From NCBI GenBank assembly GCA_964574325.1, contig CAZNMY010000019.1, positions 1 through 64,000 of the forward strand: a stretch of DNA of 64,000 nucleotides, read 5' to 3'. The translations under genes were made by a program, and so were the position numbers. The notes under the pieces are model-generated. The model was not told the DNA's origin and searched no databases. It saw only the letters and a program-made list of their open reading frames with translations. The stretch is from CAMDPA01 sp964574325. GTDB taxonomy: Bacteria; Pseudomonadota; Alphaproteobacteria; Rhizobiales; Hyphomicrobiaceae. This document shows positions 60,995 through 64,000 of this stretch, piece by piece (position 1 is the first letter of the stretch; every line of letters begins with the position of its first letter).

Positions 60995-61040
60995 TGACAC
61001 ACCAGTGCCACCAAGTCAACATGGTGACACTCGAGTGTCA
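60995..61040. promoter_or_regulatory. Two matching operators between the hydrolase and tetR genes
   Basis: TGACACTCGAGTGTCA at 61025-61040 is a perfect 16-bp palindrome. A degenerate copy, TGACACACCAGTGCCA, lies at 60995-61010, 30 bp upstream, about three helical turns. Both sit in the 318-bp gap between divergent genes, as expected for a TetR-type regulator controlling itself and the hydrolase operon. Confidence 0.75.
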
Positions 61041-61064
61041 TCAGCCCAAGTAGCGGACGACGGT

Positions 61065-61688
61065 ATGGGATCGAGGATGACGCGGCGGGACGAGCAGAAG
61101 CTGGCTACGCGCAAGCGGTTGCTTGCCGTGGCAATGACGCACGTGCGCGCGGGCAAGCGACTGAGCCTCGACGACGTTGCCGAGGAGGCTCGCGTCTCGA
61201 GGCGCACTGCGTACCGGCATTTCGTATCGCACGTGCATCTCAAGGCAGAGGCTGCTCTCGAGACCCTGCGGCCACAGATGCGCCTCATCCTGTCCGACAA
61301 GGGAGAGAGCCAGACAGCACCGCAGATGCTCGATTCGCTGATCCTGCAGCTCAATCGGATGAGCTCCGACTTCGATGCCGAGCTCGGAACCTTGACGCGC
61401 ATCTCGGCGGACAGCGGCCGGGATCTTCGTGGCAGGCGTCGCGTGCAGTGGATCGAGGAGGTGCTGGCCGACATCAAGCCGGACATCGCCGGGCGCGACT
61501 ATCGACGGCTGGTGTCGGCGTTGTGCGTGTGTGTCGGCTACGACGCGGCAGCGATACTGCGCAGTGTGCGCCAAGCCTCACAGAAAGAGATCGACGACGT
61601 GACGACCTGGATGGGGCGGGTGCTTCTCGAGGCGGCTCTGGACGCGCACCGGATCAAGCCGGCGCCGAAAGGCCGTCGTCGCCGATAA
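61065..61688 (+). CDS. TetR/AcrR-family-like transcriptional regulator
   Basis: 207 residues. The N-terminal DNA-binding HTH reads RRDEQKLATRKRLLAVAMTHVRAGKRLSLDDVAEEARVSRRTAYRHFVSH, the TetR pattern (ATR-x(9)-A...VS-x-x-TxYxxF). The all-helical remainder is the ligand domain. Start ATG 61065 or 61077. Divergent from the interrupted hydrolase; a perfect palindrome in the gap is the probable operator. Confidence 0.85.
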   Translation: MGSRMTRRDEQKLATRKRLLAVAMTHVRAGKRLSLDDVAEEARVSRRTAYRHFVSHVHLKAEAALETLRPQMRLILSDKGESQTAPQMLDSLILQLNRMSSDFDAELGTLTRISADSGRDLRGRRRVQWIEEVLADIKPDIAGRDYRRLVSALCVCVGYDAAAILRSVRQASQKEIDDVTTWMGRVLLEAALDAHRIKPAPKGRRRR

Positions 61689-61840
61689 TCGGGTGTGCAC
61701 CACACGACCGTGGGCGATCGGTCATTGGTGTCCGATAGTCGGTCGCATGGACGAGACGGCATGGGTTGTCAAGCCCGCCCGAGCATGCGCTCGCAGCACG
61801 CGTCCGTCGAAACTGAGGTGTTTGATAGGGGTCAGTGCGT

Positions 61841-61896
61841 GGACCGAAAGAGAAATACAGCCCGGTGTCGCGCATTTGTCCGCGAGCCCGGGCTGT
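61841..61896 (-). terminator. Terminator of the iclR gene
   Basis: ACAGCCCGG (61857-61865) and CCGGGCTGT (61888-61896) pair perfectly, with an inner CGCG/CGCG pairing. On the minus strand the hairpin is followed by ATTTCTCTTTC, a T-rich tail. It lies 30 bp beyond the IclR stop. Also faces the tetR 3' end. Confidence 0.65.
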
Positions 61897-61925
61897 GTCA
61901 CTCGACGGAGAGGGATGGACCTCAG

Positions 61926-62747
61926 CTAGAGCCCGGTCCCGATCAGAGCCTTGCATAGCTTGATGCGCGTGTTTTCCAGGCCAACGAGCAATTCTTTCTG
62001 GCGCTTTTTGATTCGCTCGACAGGGCCGGCGATGGAAATGGAGAGTAGCTCACCGAACGCCCCGGCGAAAGCGACGGCGAGGGCGCCGATCTCGCTGGCA
62101 TTTTCACCGAAGTCGGTGGCGTAGCCGAGCCGACGAATGGTTTCGATCTCCTTCAGCATACGAGGCCAGGAGGTGATCGTCAGTGGTGTGTACTTCTCGA
62201 GCGGCGCCTTTTGCTGAATGCGGGCCAGGGCTTGCTCGTCGAGCAGGGCGAGGAGCGCCTTGCCGGTCGCAAGCGAGTGCAGGGGCATCGGAGCGCCGAG
62301 CGGGAGCACGGCCTGCAGCGTCTGCGTGCCTACGACTATGTCGAGATAAACGACATGCTCCTTGTTGAGCAATGCGAGTGCAGTCGTCTCATTCAACTCG
62401 GCCGACAAGGCTTCGAGAAAGGGACGCACAAGCGAGTTGATCTTCCAATCTGCCGCGTCGACCATGTGGCGAAGGGCGAAGCCCAGTCTGTAGAGCTTGC
62501 TGTTGGGAGGCGAGAACAACAGGCCTTCAGCCTCCATTGCCTCGACGAGGCGTTGCACGGTCGTGCGCGGCATGGCGCTGGTGGTCGCGATATCCGCGAT
62601 GTTGATCCCGGAGGGGCGCCCCGCGACCACCTTCATGATGACCATGACGCGGCGAAGGAGGTGAACGTTGCCAGCAGTTTGGGCAGCGTCCCCAACTGTG
62701 GTTCTTGCGGCTCGTGCCATCGTATCGGTCAAGTGCTTGTCACTCAT
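61926..62747 (-). CDS. IclR-family transcriptional regulator
   Basis: 273 residues. N-terminal winged helix with LLRRVMVIMKVVAGRPSGINIADIATTSAMPRTTVQRLVEAMEAEGLL, then the ligand-binding GAF-like domain (LSAELNETTALALLNKEHVVYLDIV and GAPMPLHSLATGKALLALLD). Typical regulator of aromatic or carboxylic acid catabolism. Start ATG 62747. It is divergent from the third Bug gene across a 400-bp gap with two palindromes, likely its targets. Confidence 0.92.
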   Translation of the reverse strand: MSDKHLTDTMARAARTTVGDAAQTAGNVHLLRRVMVIMKVVAGRPSGINIADIATTSAMPRTTVQRLVEAMEAEGLLFSPPNSKLYRLGFALRHMVDAADWKINSLVRPFLEALSAELNETTALALLNKEHVVYLDIVVGTQTLQAVLPLGAPMPLHSLATGKALLALLDEQALARIQQKAPLEKYTPLTITSWPRMLKEIETIRRLGYATDFGENASEIGALAVAFAGAFGELLSISIAGPVERIKKRQKELLVGLENTRIKLCKALIGTGL

Positions 62748-63088
62748 GACGAAGATTTCTGCTGCTCAAGGCTGAACCGTCTAGAGAGCGCCCCCGCCGC
62801 GGGCGCAACCATTGTATCACGCTCACCGGAGCGCCAAGAGCGGTGGGCTCGATGCCGCACACCAATTTGACGCCGTACATCCGCACGCGGCGTCTTCAAT
62901 CATTTGGCACGACGGCTGACAAGCCGGTTGAGGCTCGACCTGTGTTGGTGCTGGGCGAGCGGTTGGCGTCGTGGTGGAGGGCAAGGGGCCGCGAATGAAG
63001 GGCCGGCCCGTTGTGCGGCGGCGCCGGGCCGGGCGTCCGCCCGCACCTGCACTCCGCGCTTGACAGCGGTGGCTCCGGCTGCTCATTA
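62748..63088. other. No gene seen
   Basis: GC-rich stretch after the iclR start. The open frames here lack recognisable features or ribosome sites. It probably contains the iclR promoter, but no clear -35/-10 pair was found. Confidence 0.4.
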
Positions 63089-63089
63089 C

Positions 63090-63124
63090 GACCGTCTGGC
63101 GGTCATTAATAACCGACTGCCGGT
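63090..63124. promoter_or_regulatory. Tandem palindromes upstream of the third Bug gene
   Basis: GACCG-TCTGG-CGGTC at 63090-63104 and ACCG-ACTGC-CGGT at 63112-63124 (its last base T at 63124) share the (G)ACCG-N5-CGGT(C) form and are centred about 21 bp apart, two helical turns. They end 25 bp before the Bug start codon, placing them over the promoter. Confidence 0.6.
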
Positions 63125-63149
63125 CACAATCGAGCTTCGGGAGGACGTC

Positions 63150-64000
63150 ATGGATTTCCTATCAGCAGTGCTCGGCCCGATCAGGCGAGCGCGCCGTGGA
63201 TTGCAGGTGGGCATGCTTCTAGGCTGTGCCGCAGCGGTCGGCGGTCCCACACAGGCGCAAGAATTTCCAACCAAGACGGTGACGATCGTCGTGCCGCTGG
63301 CAGCCGGCACGGGGATGGATTCGGTTGCCCGGCTCTATGCGCGTGAGCTCGAGAAGACGCTCGGCAAGCCGGTGATCGTCGAGAACCAGCCGGGTGCGGC
63401 GACCATGTTGGGCGTGACCAACGTGGCGCGATCGAACCCCGACGGCCATACGCTCGTCGTGGCGACGACGTCGGCGATGAGCATCAACCCGGTCGTCTAC
63501 AAGAAGATCAATTACAATCCCGACGCCGACCTGACGCCGGTCGCACTCTACCTCAAATCACCGTTCATCCTAGTGGTCGACCCCAAACTGCCGATAACCA
63601 GCATGGCTGAGTTCGTTCAGAAGGCCAAGGCGGCGACGCAGCCGCTGACATTCAGCTCACCGGGGCAGGGTGTACCCCAGCACCTTTCGATGGAATATCT
63701 CAAACGCAAGTTCGATCTGCAGATGACGCACGTTCCCTACCGGAATACACCGCAATCGATCACCGACATCGTAGGTGGGCACGTCAACGCAGCGTTTGCC
63801 GAGGTCGGCGCATCTTTGACGCTGATCCAGGACGGTAAATTGCGGGCGCTGGCAGTGTCATCCCAGGTCCGGCTGGCGTCGTTGCCGGACGTGCCGACGG
63901 TCATGGAAGCTGCGAACGTTCCAGATTTCGAGGCGGTCTCCTGGCACATGCTGCTGGCGCCGTCGAAGACGCCGGCTGCGATCGTCGACCGGCTTCATCA
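63150..64000 (+). CDS. Bug/TctC-family substrate-binding protein, 3' truncated by window edge
   Basis: About 283 codons visible from ATG 63150 (GGGAGG 5-6 bp upstream), running off the window. A signal peptide (GMLLGCAAAVGGPTQA) precedes QEFPTKTVTIVVPLAAGTGMDSVARLYARELEKTLGKPVIVENQPGAATMLG, the Bug-family start. Further hallmarks are NPDGHTLVVATTSAMSINPVVYKK, and HVPYRNTPQSITDIVGGHVNAAF. Periplasmic carboxylate-type binding protein. Divergent from iclR with palindromes at its promoter. A third orphan or a new tct operon begins here; the continuation is outside the window. Confidence 0.93.
   Translation, partial: MDFLSAVLGPIRRARRGLQVGMLLGCAAAVGGPTQAQEFPTKTVTIVVPLAAGTGMDSVARLYARELEKTLGKPVIVENQPGAATMLGVTNVARSNPDGHTLVVATTSAMSINPVVYKKINYNPDADLTPVALYLKSPFILVVDPKLPITSMAEFVQKAKAATQPLTFSSPGQGVPQHLSMEYLKRKFDLQMTHVPYRNTPQSITDIVGGHVNAAFAEVGASLTLIQDGKLRALAVSSQVRLASLPDVPTVMEAANVPDFEAVSWHMLLAPSKTPAAIVDRLH

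Overview
The window is GC-rich, densely coded bacterial DNA, most likely from an alphaproteobacterium of the Hyphomicrobiales (Rhizobiales) type. The support is a SciP/DUF1153 cell-cycle regulator with CtrA-like boxes in front of it, an MmcB DNA-repair protein, CpaC/CpaD-type Flp pilus genes, and a prs - lipoprotein - pgeF block that I recall from this order. The species is not identified. There is one RNA gene, tRNA-Tyr(GTA).

Left part (1-29 kb), mostly housekeeping with some catabolic genes. Two UbiD-family decarboxylases (the first cut by the window edge) are separated by a hairpin. An RND efflux adaptor/permease pair follows, then sciP, mnmA-queG, a MAPEG protein divergent from an HxlR regulator, a Lon-like protease with a Usp-like protein, mmcB, a TadD-like TPR lipoprotein, a membrane-anchored WD40 protein, the pilus secretin and lipoprotein cpaC-cpaD without the rest of a tad locus, a PilZ protein, a cupin, a dihydroxyphthalate-decarboxylase-like binding protein, an amidase, and prs - lipoprotein - pgeF.

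Middle part (29-45 kb), nitrogen and metal uptake plus accessory genes. It holds a 2-hydroxyacid dehydrogenase, a cupin, an LLM flavin oxidoreductase, an FAD monooxygenase followed by a 14-bp tandem repeat, an NTF2-like protein, and a nitrate/cyanate-type ABC operon ending in cyanase. That operon has a near-perfect sigma-54 promoter on the minus strand and a 97-bp four-armed palindrome inside it. Then come tRNA-Tyr, phzF-like and arsC-like genes, a Phd/VapC toxin-antitoxin pair, a broken second PIN toxin, and modE-like-modABC.

Right part (45-64 kb), a catabolic island of unknown substrate. After a gene-poor 0.76-kb gap, ten minus-strand genes (two cupins, two CocE/NonD hydrolases, a D-2-hydroxyacid dehydrogenase, TctC-TctB-TctA, a flavin reductase and an amidohydrolase) lie opposite a divergent LysR regulator. 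Beyond it are an alpha/beta hydrolase, an orphan Bug/TctC binding protein and a second alpha/beta hydrolase. The last is interrupted by an in-frame TAG codon and faces a TetR-type regulator across two matching palindromic operators. An IclR regulator and a third Bug protein, which runs off the window behind two more palindromes, close the sequence. Three regulators of different families, three binding proteins and one TctAB permease suggest assembled modules for uptake and hydrolysis of organic acids, amides or esters.
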